The notes below the pieces were generated by a model that made no database searches, was not told where the DNA came from, and was given only the letters and a program-made list of their open reading frames with translations. From positions 1-64,000 of the forward strand of contig NZ_WHNQ01000012.1 in assembly GCF_009362785.1 (NCBI RefSeq): a stretch of 64,000 nucleotides of DNA, given 5' to 3'. This document shows, in pieces, positions 34,251 to 42,762 of the stretch. Every line of letters starts with the position of its first letter. Position 1 is the stretch's first letter. Source of the DNA: Paraburkholderia atlantica. Lineage in GTDB: Bacteria; Pseudomonadota; Gammaproteobacteria; Burkholderiales; Burkholderiaceae. Made by a program: the position numbers and the translations under genes.

Positions 34251-35003
34251 ATGAAGATCGTCGTAATCGGTGGTTCCGGCCTGATCGGCTCGCGTGTCGT
34301 CACGCTGCTTGGCGAGGCGGGGCACGAGGCAATTGCTGCGTCGCCCCGTACCGGTGTGAACGCCGTGACGGGGGAAGGGCTGAGCAACGCGCTAGCGGGC
34401 GCGGACGTCGTAGTGGATGTGGCGAACGCGCCTTCCTGGGAGCCGCAGGCGGTGCTCGACTTTTTCCGCACCTCGACGCGCAACCTCGGCAAAGCTGAAG
34501 TAGCAGCAGGGGTACGCCATCATGTCGCGCTCTCGATCGTCGGCTGCGAGCGCACGCCGGAAAACGCGTATTTCGTTGCCAAGGTCGCGCAGGAAGAGGC
34601 AATCGAAGCGGCGGGCGTGCCCTACACGATCGTGCGCGCGACCCAGTTCATGGAATTCATCGGCGCGATTGCCGATGCCGGCACAGAAGGCGGGACGGTG
34701 CGCATTGGGGACGGACTGTTCCAGCCGATAGCGGCGGATGACGTCGCAGCGATCCTCGCGCAGGTCGCTCTCGCCGCACCACTGAACGGCACGGTGGACA
34801 TCGCGGGCCCGGACCGTGAACCGTTCGCCGCGATCGTCAGACGTTATTTGAAATCTGTCGGCGATCCGCGCCCTGTTGTGACGGATCAGGATGCGCGCTA
34901 CTACGGCGGCCGCGTCGAGGAACAGTCGCTGGTGCCGCTTGGCGACGCGCGGATTGGCCGCGTAAGTCTGGACCAGTGGCTGGCGCAATCTGACAAGGCG
35001 TGA
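34251..35003 (+). CDS. NmrA-like/atypical SDR NAD(P)-binding oxidoreductase
   Basis: 250 residues. The N-terminal Rossmann motif is KIVVIGGSGLIGSRVVTLL. The family blocks VVVDVANAPSW and VPYTIVRATQFMEFIGAI are present, as is a C-terminal DIAGPD. No canonical YxxxK active site is seen at the usual place, which fits the atypical SDR5/NmrA group of NADP sensors and quinone-type reductases. TGGAGGA lies just before the ATG. Divergent transcription from the MocR regulator suggests PLP-responsive control. Substrate unknown. Confidence 0.87.
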   Translation: MKIVVIGGSGLIGSRVVTLLGEAGHEAIAASPRTGVNAVTGEGLSNALAGADVVVDVANAPSWEPQAVLDFFRTSTRNLGKAEVAAGVRHHVALSIVGCERTPENAYFVAKVAQEEAIEAAGVPYTIVRATQFMEFIGAIADAGTEGGTVRIGDGLFQPIAADDVAAILAQVALAAPLNGTVDIAGPDREPFAAIVRRYLKSVGDPRPVVTDQDARYYGGRVEEQSLVPLGDARIGRVSLDQWLAQSDKA

Positions 35004-35050
35004 TGTCAGGTCGATGCGAAACCTGAATCAGCCTGTCTGCGTTTTCCTTG

Positions 35051-35356
35051 ATGGTCGCTATCGACTCGGCTGGCGTTGAAGTCGAGCGAGAAATTTTCTG
35101 GGCAAAGCATGCTGTCACGAAGTCGCTGGCGATCGAGTACGCGATTGGGGGTATCCGCGTGAATGCCGTCGCGCCGGGGATCATCAAGTCGCCGATGCAC
35201 GCGCCGGAAACCCATCAGGCGCTGGGCGCTTTTCATCCGCTGGGGCGCATGGGGGAGATGAGCGATATCGCCGACGCGATTCCCTTCCTTGATTCCGCAC
35301 CGTTCGTCACGGGCGAAATTCTGCACGTCGACGACGGTCAGAGCGCCGGTCGCTAG
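35051..35356 (+). pseudogene. Truncated short-chain dehydrogenase (C-terminal remnant)
   Basis: About 100 residues match only the last 40 percent of a classical SDR: KHAVTKSLAIEYAIGGIRVNAVAPGIIKSPMH, then LGRMGEMSDIADAIPFLDSAPFVTGEILHVDDGQ. The NAD-binding half is missing, and the catalytic Tyr of YxxxK is not at its place (FWAKH stands where YSASKH is expected). The 47 bases upstream are not coding. It is a decayed fragment; a short translated product cannot be excluded. Confidence 0.85.
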
Positions 35357-35362
35357 CCTTCC

Positions 35363-35387
35363 GAGGGCACCGTAAGGCGGTGTCCTC
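35363..35387. repeat. Inverted repeat between SDR remnant and GntR gene
   Basis: GAGGGCACCG/CGGTGTCCTC (one G-T pair) with a TAAGG loop. There is no T-run on either strand, so it is at best a weak terminator between convergent transcripts. Confidence 0.45.
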
Positions 35388-35441
35388 GTTCAATGTCTGC
35401 GCACACGACGTCCAGGCCAATACGGGCTTCACAGACCTTCA

Positions 35442-36143
35442 CTACTCGTTGCCATTTGCGGTCTCGAGCACTTTCATCACTTCCGCGGCGGTGTGTTCCG
35501 AATGTTCGCGCAGCAAGCGGGCGAGGCATGCTCCATCGCGTCTGGATAGCGCGTCCAGTATTTCACTGTGTTCGCCGAGCGACTCGGCCCAGCGCAGCAC
35601 ATCAGCATTAGCCGCACCTCTCGCACGGTGAATCTTGCTCATCAACGATGCGTACATGTCAGATAACACCGGATTGCCGGCGACGTCGACGATGTGCTGA
35701 TGCACTTTCTGGTTGGCGCGGTAGTAGGCGGTGCGCTTGCCTTCGCGGTGGTACGTCTCCATGGTGCGATGGCGCTCCATCAGCACCTTCATCTGCTTGT
35801 CGTCGATGCGCTGCGCAGCGAGTCGTCCGGCCGTTTCCTCCAATCCATGCAGCACTTCGAAGATGGCAGCAATCTCGGCCTTGTTGATCGGTGCGACCTG
35901 AAAGCCCATGTGCTGCCGGTGGGTCACATACCCCTCAGTCACGAGCGTTTTGAGCGCCTCGCGTACCGGCGTCCTGGAGATGTCGAACTGCTCGCACAGC
36001 GCTTTCTCGTCGATATGCTCCCCAGGCGCCAATTCACCTTCGAGAATCATCTCGCGCAATCGCTCCGCGATCGCCGCGTACATACCCGTGCCGCGCAGGC
36101 TGACGCGCTTGCGTGTATCAGCCGGTAGTGAATTCATGTCCAT
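35442..36143 (-). CDS. GntR family regulator, FadR/FCD type
   Basis: 233 residues. The N-terminal GntR helix-turn-helix reads MYAAIAERLREMILEGELAPGEHIDEKALCEQFDISRTPVREALKTLVTEGYV. The C-terminal all-helical FCD ligand domain has the metal-binding pattern His...Asp...His (about residues 133-215; LMERHRTMETYHREG, RANQKVHQHIVDVAGN, LGEHSEILDAL). FCD proteins sense organic acids. It diverges from the MFS-hydantoinase operon at 36374 and is the obvious regulator of it. An ATG two codons in (36137) is an equal start choice. Confidence 0.92.
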   Translation of the reverse strand: MDMNSLPADTRKRVSLRGTGMYAAIAERLREMILEGELAPGEHIDEKALCEQFDISRTPVREALKTLVTEGYVTHRQHMGFQVAPINKAEIAAIFEVLHGLEETAGRLAAQRIDDKQMKVLMERHRTMETYHREGKRTAYYRANQKVHQHIVDVAGNPVLSDMYASLMSKIHRARGAANADVLRWAESLGEHSEILDALSRRDGACLARLLREHSEHTAAEVMKVLETANGNE

Positions 36144-36280
36144 GTCGCCTGTTTCCGTTTTTGCATCCTCGGTCTTCGCTTAATTGTCTTACAGCTTCGG
36201 CTGGCTATCTACAGAAAATAAAAAAAGTATTGAAATCAATGAAATGCGACGCTTGTAATCCATAATTAGGCATCATATAC

Positions 36281-36301
36281 TGCGCTGGCGCATGCAGCGC
36301 A
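36281..36301. promoter_or_regulatory. Inverted repeat in the GntR-MFS divergent gap (possible operator)
   Basis: TGCGCTG and CAGCGCA flank seven bases. Just left of it lies an AT-rich tract (36205-36280) that stands out from the GC-rich surroundings and probably holds the promoters. The repeat sits 73 bases before the MFS start codon, a good place for a GntR-type repressor. Operator function is inferred. Confidence 0.45.
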
Positions 36302-36373
36302 CTGGTCCTGGAGCGATCCCGGACACAGACATGAGACCCCAAAGCCATGATCAGGCGAACGGAGGAGACACAG

Positions 36374-37669
36374 ATGCAAACCGTAAATGCGGCCGTGCAG
36401 GCCGAGGTCAGGACCGGCGTACGCTGGAAAATCTTTCTGATCATGTTGATGCTGATTTCGATCAACTATGTGGACCGGGCCTCGCTGTCCGTCGCCATGC
36501 CCCTCATCGCCAAGGAGTTTCATATCGCCCCGGCAGTGCAGGGACTGATCCTCAGCTCGTTCTTCTGGACCTACGCGTTCATGCAGATCCCGGGGGGCAT
36601 GCTGGCTGACCGTTTCAAACCGCGCATCGTGATCGCGTGCGCCACGTTGTTCTGGGGCTTCTTCCAGGGCATTGCCGCGGTCTGCACGACGGCCACCGCG
36701 TTGATCTTCACTCGCTTGGGCCTGGGCGCTGCCGAAGCACCGATCTACCCGGCGGGCGGCAAGCTCAACGCAATGTGGATGACCCGGCACGAACGCGGCC
36801 GCGGGGCGACGTTGCTCGACGGCGGCGCGCCGCTGGGAGCGGCACTCGGTGCGGTGATCATCTCCGGGCTGATCAGCGAATTTGGATCGTGGCGCACCTC
36901 CTTCGTGGTGGCCGGTATTGGAACCATGCTTGCCGGCCTTTTTGCCTGGTACTACATCCGTAACAACCCGCGTGAGCATCCGGCCGTGAATCAGGCAGAA
37001 GCAGACTATCTCGAAGCGGCGCTGCAGGAAGAGCACCTCAGTGAGCCGGTTGATGCCAGCGGCCGCAGCCTGGATTTTTTCCGGTATCGCTCGGTATGGG
37101 GCATGTTCTTTGGCTGGATGTGCTTCAACTCGCTGTTTTATGGCTTGCTCACCTGGATGCCGAACTATCTGAACAAGGTTCACGGCTTCAACATCCAGCA
37201 GATGGGCGGAGCCAGTTTCGCGATCTTCTTCAGCGGCTTCGTCGGTGAACTGATTGGCGGCTGGATCGCCGACAAGTGGAAGGCGGCGGGCGGTTCGCCC
37301 AACCGCGTGATGCGCACGCTGTTCGGAATCGCCGCGGTCGCGGCGACCGTGTCGATCTTCTCGGTCGCCTATGTCGGGAATGCGGCGGCGGTGGTGGTGT
37401 TGCTGGCCTCTACGTTGTTCTTCCTGCGCTGGTGCGGTTTGTACTGGTGCCTGCCTTCCATTCTGGGAACACGCCACAAGGTCGGCTTTCTCGGCGGGTT
37501 CATGAACCTGGGCGGCAATATCGGCGGCGTTCTGGTTCCGATCATCGTCGGCCTGATCGTGCAGGCCACCGGCTCGTATTTTCTGGCGCTGATGTTTTTC
37601 GCCGCCGCAGGCGTAGGACTCCTCGTCTGTTCGACGCTGATCGACTACGAACGCAAATTGCCCGTCTAA
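36374..37669 (+). CDS. MFS transporter, anion:cation symporter (ACS) family
   Basis: 431 residues with 12 hydrophobic segments. SINYVDRASLSVAMPLIAKEF is the family signature in helix 1, and GGMLADRFKPRIVIA is the MFS motif A. ACS members take up carboxylates such as tartrate, glucarate, galactonate, phthalate or allantoate. The start at 36374 follows GGAGGAGAC; the ATG at 36347 has no site. It is the first gene of a four-gene operon with a decarboxylase-like protein, a hydantoinase and a racemase-like protein, and so probably imports an acidic or ureide substrate. Confidence 0.92.
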   Translation: MQTVNAAVQAEVRTGVRWKIFLIMLMLISINYVDRASLSVAMPLIAKEFHIAPAVQGLILSSFFWTYAFMQIPGGMLADRFKPRIVIACATLFWGFFQGIAAVCTTATALIFTRLGLGAAEAPIYPAGGKLNAMWMTRHERGRGATLLDGGAPLGAALGAVIISGLISEFGSWRTSFVVAGIGTMLAGLFAWYYIRNNPREHPAVNQAEADYLEAALQEEHLSEPVDASGRSLDFFRYRSVWGMFFGWMCFNSLFYGLLTWMPNYLNKVHGFNIQQMGGASFAIFFSGFVGELIGGWIADKWKAAGGSPNRVMRTLFGIAAVAATVSIFSVAYVGNAAAVVVLLASTLFFLRWCGLYWCLPSILGTRHKVGFLGGFMNLGGNIGGVLVPIIVGLIVQATGSYFLALMFFAAAGVGLLVCSTLIDYERKLPV

Positions 37670-37712
37670 GCCGGCCTTTCTTCACCATTAACACTTGATT
37701 GCTGACTTCATC

Positions 37713-38441
37713 ATGAGCAAACGCGTCATGCTCGGCATGCTTACACCGTCATCCAACACCGCGCTCGAACCGATCACGAGTGCGATGGTGGCCCAGTTGC
37801 CCGGTGTCAGTGCCCATTTTTCCCGCTTCAAGGTCACCGAAATCTCGCTATCCGGGCAGGCGCTCGGACAGTTCGACACCACCAACATCATTCAGGCAGC
37901 TAGGCTGCTGGCCGACGCCAAGGTCGACGTGATCGCATGGAACGGCACTTCGTCCGGCTGGCTCGGTTTCGAGACCGACCGCCGCCTGTGCCGCGAAATC
38001 GAGGAGGCGACCGGCATTCCCGCAACGACGTCGGTGCTCGCGCTGAACGAGATTCTGGACAAGACCGGCGTGAAGAAATTCGGTCTGGTCAGTCCGTATC
38101 TGAAGGATGTCCAGCAGAAGATCGTCGCCAACTACCGCGACAGCGGCATCGACTGCTCATCCGAAAATCACCTCGGCCTGAAGGTGAACTTCGAGTTTTC
38201 CGAGGTAAGCGAAGCGACGCTGCGCGCACAGATCCGCGATGTCGCCGAGCACCGGCCGGAAGCGATCGTCACTTTCTGCACCAACCTGCACGCCGCACAT
38301 CTGGCCTCGGAAGTGGAACGGCACCACGGTGTCCCGCTCTACGACACGGTCTCCACCGTGGTGTGGAAGTCGTTGAAGCTCGCTGGCTACGATACGACCC
38401 GGCTTGCAAGCTGGGGCCGCCTGTTCTCTGAAGTCGTTTGA
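37713..38441 (+). CDS. Asp/Glu-racemase-fold protein, arylmalonate-decarboxylase/maleate-isomerase-like
   Basis: 242 residues. GMLTPSSNTALEPIT near the N-terminus is typical of the maleate isomerase and arylmalonate decarboxylase branch. The first catalytic position is not Cys but Gly78 (WNGTSSGW); the second is Cys189 (IVTFCTNLHAA). Arylmalonate decarboxylase of Bordetella likewise has one Cys (Cys188) and Gly74, whereas racemases and maleate isomerase have two. A cofactor-free decarboxylase is thus more likely than a racemase. MSKRVMLG at 37713 is the chosen start. Second gene of the hydantoinase operon. Confidence 0.85.
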   Translation: MSKRVMLGMLTPSSNTALEPITSAMVAQLPGVSAHFSRFKVTEISLSGQALGQFDTTNIIQAARLLADAKVDVIAWNGTSSGWLGFETDRRLCREIEEATGIPATTSVLALNEILDKTGVKKFGLVSPYLKDVQQKIVANYRDSGIDCSSENHLGLKVNFEFSEVSEATLRAQIRDVAEHRPEAIVTFCTNLHAAHLASEVERHHGVPLYDTVSTVVWKSLKLAGYDTTRLASWGRLFSEVV

Positions 38442-38451
38442 GAGGACCGTC

Positions 38452-39867
38452 ATGACAACCATGTACGACCTGGTAATCCGCAACGCTGACGTGGTAACGG
38501 CGTCCGAGCGCTTCAATTGCGATATTGGCGTGAAGGACGGCATCGTCGTCGCGCTGGGCCGCGATCTCGACGCAGGCAGGCGCGAGATCGACGCCACCGG
38601 CCTGCTGGCGTTGCCCGGCGGAATCGACGCGCACTGCCATCTCGATCAACCCATGCCGGACGGGCTGAAGATGGCGGACGACTTCAACAGCGGTACTCGT
38701 GCTGCCGTGTGTGGCGGGACCACGACCGTGATCCCGTTCGCCGCGCAGGCAAAAGGGCAATCGCTGAAAGCCGCGGTGGCCGACTACCATCGCCGCGCCG
38801 AAGGCCGCGCGGTCACCGACTACGCGTTCCACCTGATCGTCTCCGATCCGACACCCGAGGTGCTGGAACGCGAGCTCCCTGAGCTAATCGCCGCTGGTTA
38901 CACGTCGTTCAAGATCTATATGACCTACGACGATCTGAAGCTGAGCGACCGCGAGATCCTCGAGGTGATGGATGTGGCGCGCCGCAACCAGGCACTGGTC
39001 ATGGTGCATGCCGAGAATTCGGATTGCATCGCGTGGCTAACCGACCGGCTCACCGAAGCCGGTAAGCACGCGCCGAAGTATCACGCGCTGTCGCGCCCGG
39101 CAGTGGTCGAGCGGGAAGCGACGCATCGGGCGATCGCCTTCTCCGAACTGGTCGACGTGCCGATTCTGATCGTGCATGTGTCGGGCCAGGACGCGATCGA
39201 GCAGATCGAATGGGCGCAGCAGCGCGGCCTGAACATCTACGCCGAGACCTGCCCGCAATATCTTTATCTGACGGCCGAAGATCTCGGCCATGAGGACGGC
39301 TATCACGGCGCCAGGTGCGTTTGCAGTCCGCCGCCACGCGATTCGTCCAGCCAGAAGGCCGTGTGGAGCGCATTAAAGCGCGGTGTATTCAGCGTCTTCT
39401 CGTCCGACCACGCGCCGTTTTCATACGACGATCCGCAGGGCAAAAAGCCCGGCGGCGAGGAAGTGTCGTTCGAGCACATCCCGAACGGCATCCCCGGCAT
39501 CGAAACCCGCCTGGCACTACTGTTCGATGGTGTGAACCGCGGGAAGCTGTCGCTGCATAAGTTCGTCGAACTGACGTCGTTGAATCCCGCGAAGCTGTAC
39601 GGCCTCTATCCGCGCAAGGGGACGATCGCCGTCGGCGCCGACGCCGATATCGTGCTTTGGGACCCGCTCAAGCAGATCACCATCGCGAACGACGCGCTGC
39701 ATCACAACGTCGACTACACGCCGTACGAGGGACGAACCGTCCAGGGTTGGCCGAAGCACTGTCTGTCACGCGGCGAACTGCTGGTCGAGAGCGGCCACTA
39801 TCTCGAGCCGGAAGCGGGCCGGGGCCGGTTTCTGGCCGCTGGCAAGCCGCAGTACGTCGACCTCTAA
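38452..39867 (+). CDS. Dihydropyrimidinase/D-hydantoinase-type cyclic amidohydrolase
   Basis: 471 residues. Metal ligands are His61 and His63 (DAHCHLDQP), the carboxylated Lys154 (TSFKIYMTYD), His186 (MVHAENSD), His242 (IVHVSGQ) and Asp319 (SSDHAPF): a full binuclear centre. It hydrolyses cyclic amides such as hydantoins, dihydropyrimidines or related ureides to N-carbamoyl acids. GAGAGGA precedes the ATG at 38452. No N-carbamoylase gene is in the operon, so the next step must be done elsewhere or by another enzyme class. Confidence 0.94.
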   Translation: MTTMYDLVIRNADVVTASERFNCDIGVKDGIVVALGRDLDAGRREIDATGLLALPGGIDAHCHLDQPMPDGLKMADDFNSGTRAAVCGGTTTVIPFAAQAKGQSLKAAVADYHRRAEGRAVTDYAFHLIVSDPTPEVLERELPELIAAGYTSFKIYMTYDDLKLSDREILEVMDVARRNQALVMVHAENSDCIAWLTDRLTEAGKHAPKYHALSRPAVVEREATHRAIAFSELVDVPILIVHVSGQDAIEQIEWAQQRGLNIYAETCPQYLYLTAEDLGHEDGYHGARCVCSPPPRDSSSQKAVWSALKRGVFSVFSSDHAPFSYDDPQGKKPGGEEVSFEHIPNGIPGIETRLALLFDGVNRGKLSLHKFVELTSLNPAKLYGLYPRKGTIAVGADADIVLWDPLKQITIANDALHHNVDYTPYEGRTVQGWPKHCLSRGELLVESGHYLEPEAGRGRFLAAGKPQYVDL

Positions 39868-39880
39868 AGTGGAGAGCAGC

Positions 39881-40633
39881 ATGAAGATCCTGGTGATCAA
39901 TCCGAATATCTCCGAGAGTGTATCGGCGCTGATCCAGACGGAGGCGCAACGCAGTGCTTCGCCTGATACCGAGATCGAGGTTGCGACCGCGCCGTTCGGC
40001 GTTGCCTACATCGAGACCCGCTTCGAAGCGCTGGTCGGCGCGTACGCGAGCGCGTGCGTGGCGGCCGAACGCCATGGGAGCTACGATGGTGTCGTGATCG
40101 CGGCGTTCGGCGATCCGGGCCTGCAGGGCATCAAGGAACTGATCGACGTGCCGGTAGTCGGGCTGACCGAGTCCTCACTGCTGACTGCGGCAGCGCTCGG
40201 GCAGCGCTTCTCGATCATCGCGATCTCGCCGCGCATCAAGGCGTGGTACCGCGAGACTGTCGAGCGCAGTCATCTGGCGAGCCGCCTTGCCAGCATCCGC
40301 GCGCTCGACGAGCCGTTGCGCGATATCGGCAGCGTGCAGCAGGATCACGCAACAAGACTGAAGGCGCTGTGCAGCCAGGTTGTCGACGATGACGGTGCCG
40401 ACGTCATCATCATCGCCGGCGCGCCGCTAGCGGGTCTCGCACGTGAGATACGTAACGAATTGCCGGTGCCGGTGGTCGATGGTGTGTCGAGTGCGGTTAC
40501 GCAGCTCGAGAGCCTTATCCGGCTAGGTCCAAAAAAGGCGACGAAGGGCAGTTTCGCCCAGCCGCCAATCAAGCCGAATCTGGGTCTGCCCGAGCCGCTC
40601 GAACGATTGCTGAGCAGCGGGCAGACACGTTGA
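39881..40633 (+). CDS. Hydantoin-racemase-family protein lacking both catalytic cysteines
   Basis: 250 residues of the Asp/Glu/hydantoin racemase family (MKILVINPNISESV, FGDPGLQGIKELIDVPVVGLTESS). Hydantoin racemases use two Cys, in the contexts ACFGDPG and GCAG. Here the positions are Ala75 (IAAFGDPG) and Ala181 (IAGAPLAG), read directly from the DNA. Two-base racemisation by thiols is therefore not possible. It could be a non-catalytic binding protein, or a lyase or isomerase with other residues. GGAGAG precedes the ATG, and it lies 13 bases after the hydantoinase. Confidence 0.88.
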   Translation: MKILVINPNISESVSALIQTEAQRSASPDTEIEVATAPFGVAYIETRFEALVGAYASACVAAERHGSYDGVVIAAFGDPGLQGIKELIDVPVVGLTESSLLTAAALGQRFSIIAISPRIKAWYRETVERSHLASRLASIRALDEPLRDIGSVQQDHATRLKALCSQVVDDDGADVIIIAGAPLAGLAREIRNELPVPVVDGVSSAVTQLESLIRLGPKKATKGSFAQPPIKPNLGLPEPLERLLSSGQTR

Positions 40634-40645
40634 TCCTGCCCAGCC

Positions 40646-42619
40646 TCAGCCCGCGCTGGCCGTCTGCGATTGCTGCCGCATGGGTTGCCCGCTCGTCGCA
40701 GCGTGACATGCCTGGATCATCGCGCGGAACGTCGGCGACGCATGCAGCTCGCCGCCCGCATCAAGCTCGGCGCTGTCGTCCGGCGCATCGCCGACGCCGA
40801 CCACCAGCGTCGCGCGTGGCCGCCATTCGCGCGTGCGCCGCAGCATGTTGCGCAGATACGGCGGCGACTCGGGCGCGTCGAGCGACACGATGCAGATGAT
40901 CGACGTGTCCTTGAAGCTCGGCTCATCGGCGCGCGCGCTGCGATAGCCCGAGTGCGTCGCCATCAGCGGCGCGAAGCCCTGGCGGTTCAGCAGTTGCACG
41001 GCGATGGCCGTCGTCACTTCGTCGAATGCGCCGCGGCCGGGCACGCACAACACCGCCACCTTGCCCGCTTCGTCCGACTGTGGCGAGCGCGACAGCAGAT
41101 CGCTGCCGTAGCGCTCGGAGGCACCCGCGCCCGGCGACGACAGGTCCGGCGCTCCCGCCAGCAGCGCGTTACCCGCGTCCGCTGGTTCCAAAGGCGACAG
41201 CGTATCGCGCAGCCCGTCGGCGATTTCGAGGTTCTCGACGATATCGGCGAGCGCGTCGTTGATCCGCTGCAACTGCTCGGGCATCAGCACCCCGCGCTGC
41301 GCGTCGTTGCGCGCGAGCCGCAGGCCTTCGAGCGCGACCTTGTCGTAGTAGTCGATCAGCGACATCTCGCGCAGCAGCCGTTCGGCCTGCACGATCGCCT
41401 CGTGCGGATCGTCGGCGAGCAGGCGCTGATAGAAGTTCTGCGCGGGCGTCAGCGCGGGCTGATCGCCGAGCAGCACGGTCAGAAAGTTCAAGCGGTCCGC
41501 GTAGCGCCCGAGCGTGACGACGCACAGCGTGAGCGGCGTCGACAGCACGAGGCCGATCGGCCCCCACAGCCAGCTCCAGAAAATCGCCGCGACCACCACC
41601 GCGAGCGGCGACAGGCCCGAGCGATGACCGTACAGCAGCGGCTCGGCGATCTGCCCGGCGACCACATCGACGACGATGAACAGGATCAGCGTGAGGACCG
41701 CCATCGTCCATTGCGGCTGGATCGCGGCCGCGAGAAATACCGCGAGGATCGCGGCGATCCAGATGCCGATGTACGGCACGAAGCGCAGCAAAGCGGCGAT
41801 CACGCCGAACAGCAGCGCGCCCGGTACGCCGATGATCGCCAGCCCGATCGCGATGATGCCGCCCGCGCTCAGATTCACGCCGAGCTGCGCGACGAAATAG
41901 CGTGACAGGCGCCCGGCGGCGTCGTTGATCGCAGTAGTCGTGCGGTGCAGGTCGCGCGAGCCGAACAGGCTGATCAGACGGTCGCGCAAATCCTCGCGCT
42001 GCAGCAGGATGAAGATCGTCACGACGAGCACGATGAAGGTCGTCTCGATCGGCGCGATGGCCGGCGTCAGCGCACGCTGCGCGAGCTGCACCGGCGTCGG
42101 CGCGGGCTCGTGCACCTCGACCTGTTGCGGCACTTGCGGCGCGTTGCGCGCGGCGCGGCCGGTCGGGCGCGGCGGCGCCGGGCGCGACGGCGCCATGCGC
42201 TGCAGCGCGCTGGCAGCGCTGCTCATCAGCGAATCGGCGCGGCCCACGGTCTTTTCCTGCACCGTTTCGATCTTTTGCTCGATCGCTTCCTGGTACTGCG
42301 GCAGGGCGTTCGCGAGCTGCACGAGCTGCGCGCCGATCAGCGCGCCGATAGCGAGCAGCGACGCGAGAGCGAACAGCACCGCGATGAAGATGGACGGCAA
42401 CTGGCCCATGTGCAGACGCCGCAGCATCTGCACGAGCGGCGCGAGCAGGAAGCTCAGCAGCACCGACAACGTGATCGGAATCAGCACCTCCCGGCCGAAG
42501 TACAGCGCGCACACGACCACCACGCCGGTGATTAGCGACACGAGGCCATGCAGACCCGGCGTGCCCGGCGGATAAACGCGGTTGGGGCGCCCATGCGGCG
42601 GCGGCAGCGATATTTTCAT
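40646..42619 (-). CDS. AI-2E family transporter with long C-terminal cytoplasmic extension
   Basis: 657 residues; typical members have about 350. The first 370 hold about eight membrane helices (LVSLITGVVVVCALYFGREVLIPITLSVLLSFLLAP; later LSPLAVVVAAIFWSWLWGPIGLVLSTPLTL). About 290 further residues are soluble: a helical part (about 380-470) and a Rossmann-like part (about 515-640; GKVAVLCVPGRGAFDEVTTAIAVQLL). The latter resembles a B12-binding fold but lacks the DxHxxG motif. The transported compound is unknown; family members include AI-2 exporters and Na+/H+ antiporters. Confidence 0.86.
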   Translation of the reverse strand: MKISLPPPHGRPNRVYPPGTPGLHGLVSLITGVVVVCALYFGREVLIPITLSVLLSFLLAPLVQMLRRLHMGQLPSIFIAVLFALASLLAIGALIGAQLVQLANALPQYQEAIEQKIETVQEKTVGRADSLMSSAASALQRMAPSRPAPPRPTGRAARNAPQVPQQVEVHEPAPTPVQLAQRALTPAIAPIETTFIVLVVTIFILLQREDLRDRLISLFGSRDLHRTTTAINDAAGRLSRYFVAQLGVNLSAGGIIAIGLAIIGVPGALLFGVIAALLRFVPYIGIWIAAILAVFLAAAIQPQWTMAVLTLILFIVVDVVAGQIAEPLLYGHRSGLSPLAVVVAAIFWSWLWGPIGLVLSTPLTLCVVTLGRYADRLNFLTVLLGDQPALTPAQNFYQRLLADDPHEAIVQAERLLREMSLIDYYDKVALEGLRLARNDAQRGVLMPEQLQRINDALADIVENLEIADGLRDTLSPLEPADAGNALLAGAPDLSSPGAGASERYGSDLLSRSPQSDEAGKVAVLCVPGRGAFDEVTTAIAVQLLNRQGFAPLMATHSGYRSARADEPSFKDTSIICIVSLDAPESPPYLRNMLRRTREWRPRATLVVGVGDAPDDSAELDAGGELHASPTFRAMIQACHAATSGQPMRQQSQTASAG

Positions 42620-42762
42620 GTAAACACAATTCCGGTTGGGACGCGTTGACGACCGAGCGGAGTTCTGGTCGTCCGCAAGACATATGCCCGAATTGTAGGC
42701 GGTTTGGTGGGAGCAGGGCTCACGCGCAGCCTCGCGGCGGGTCGCTCGATGAGCGCGAGTCG

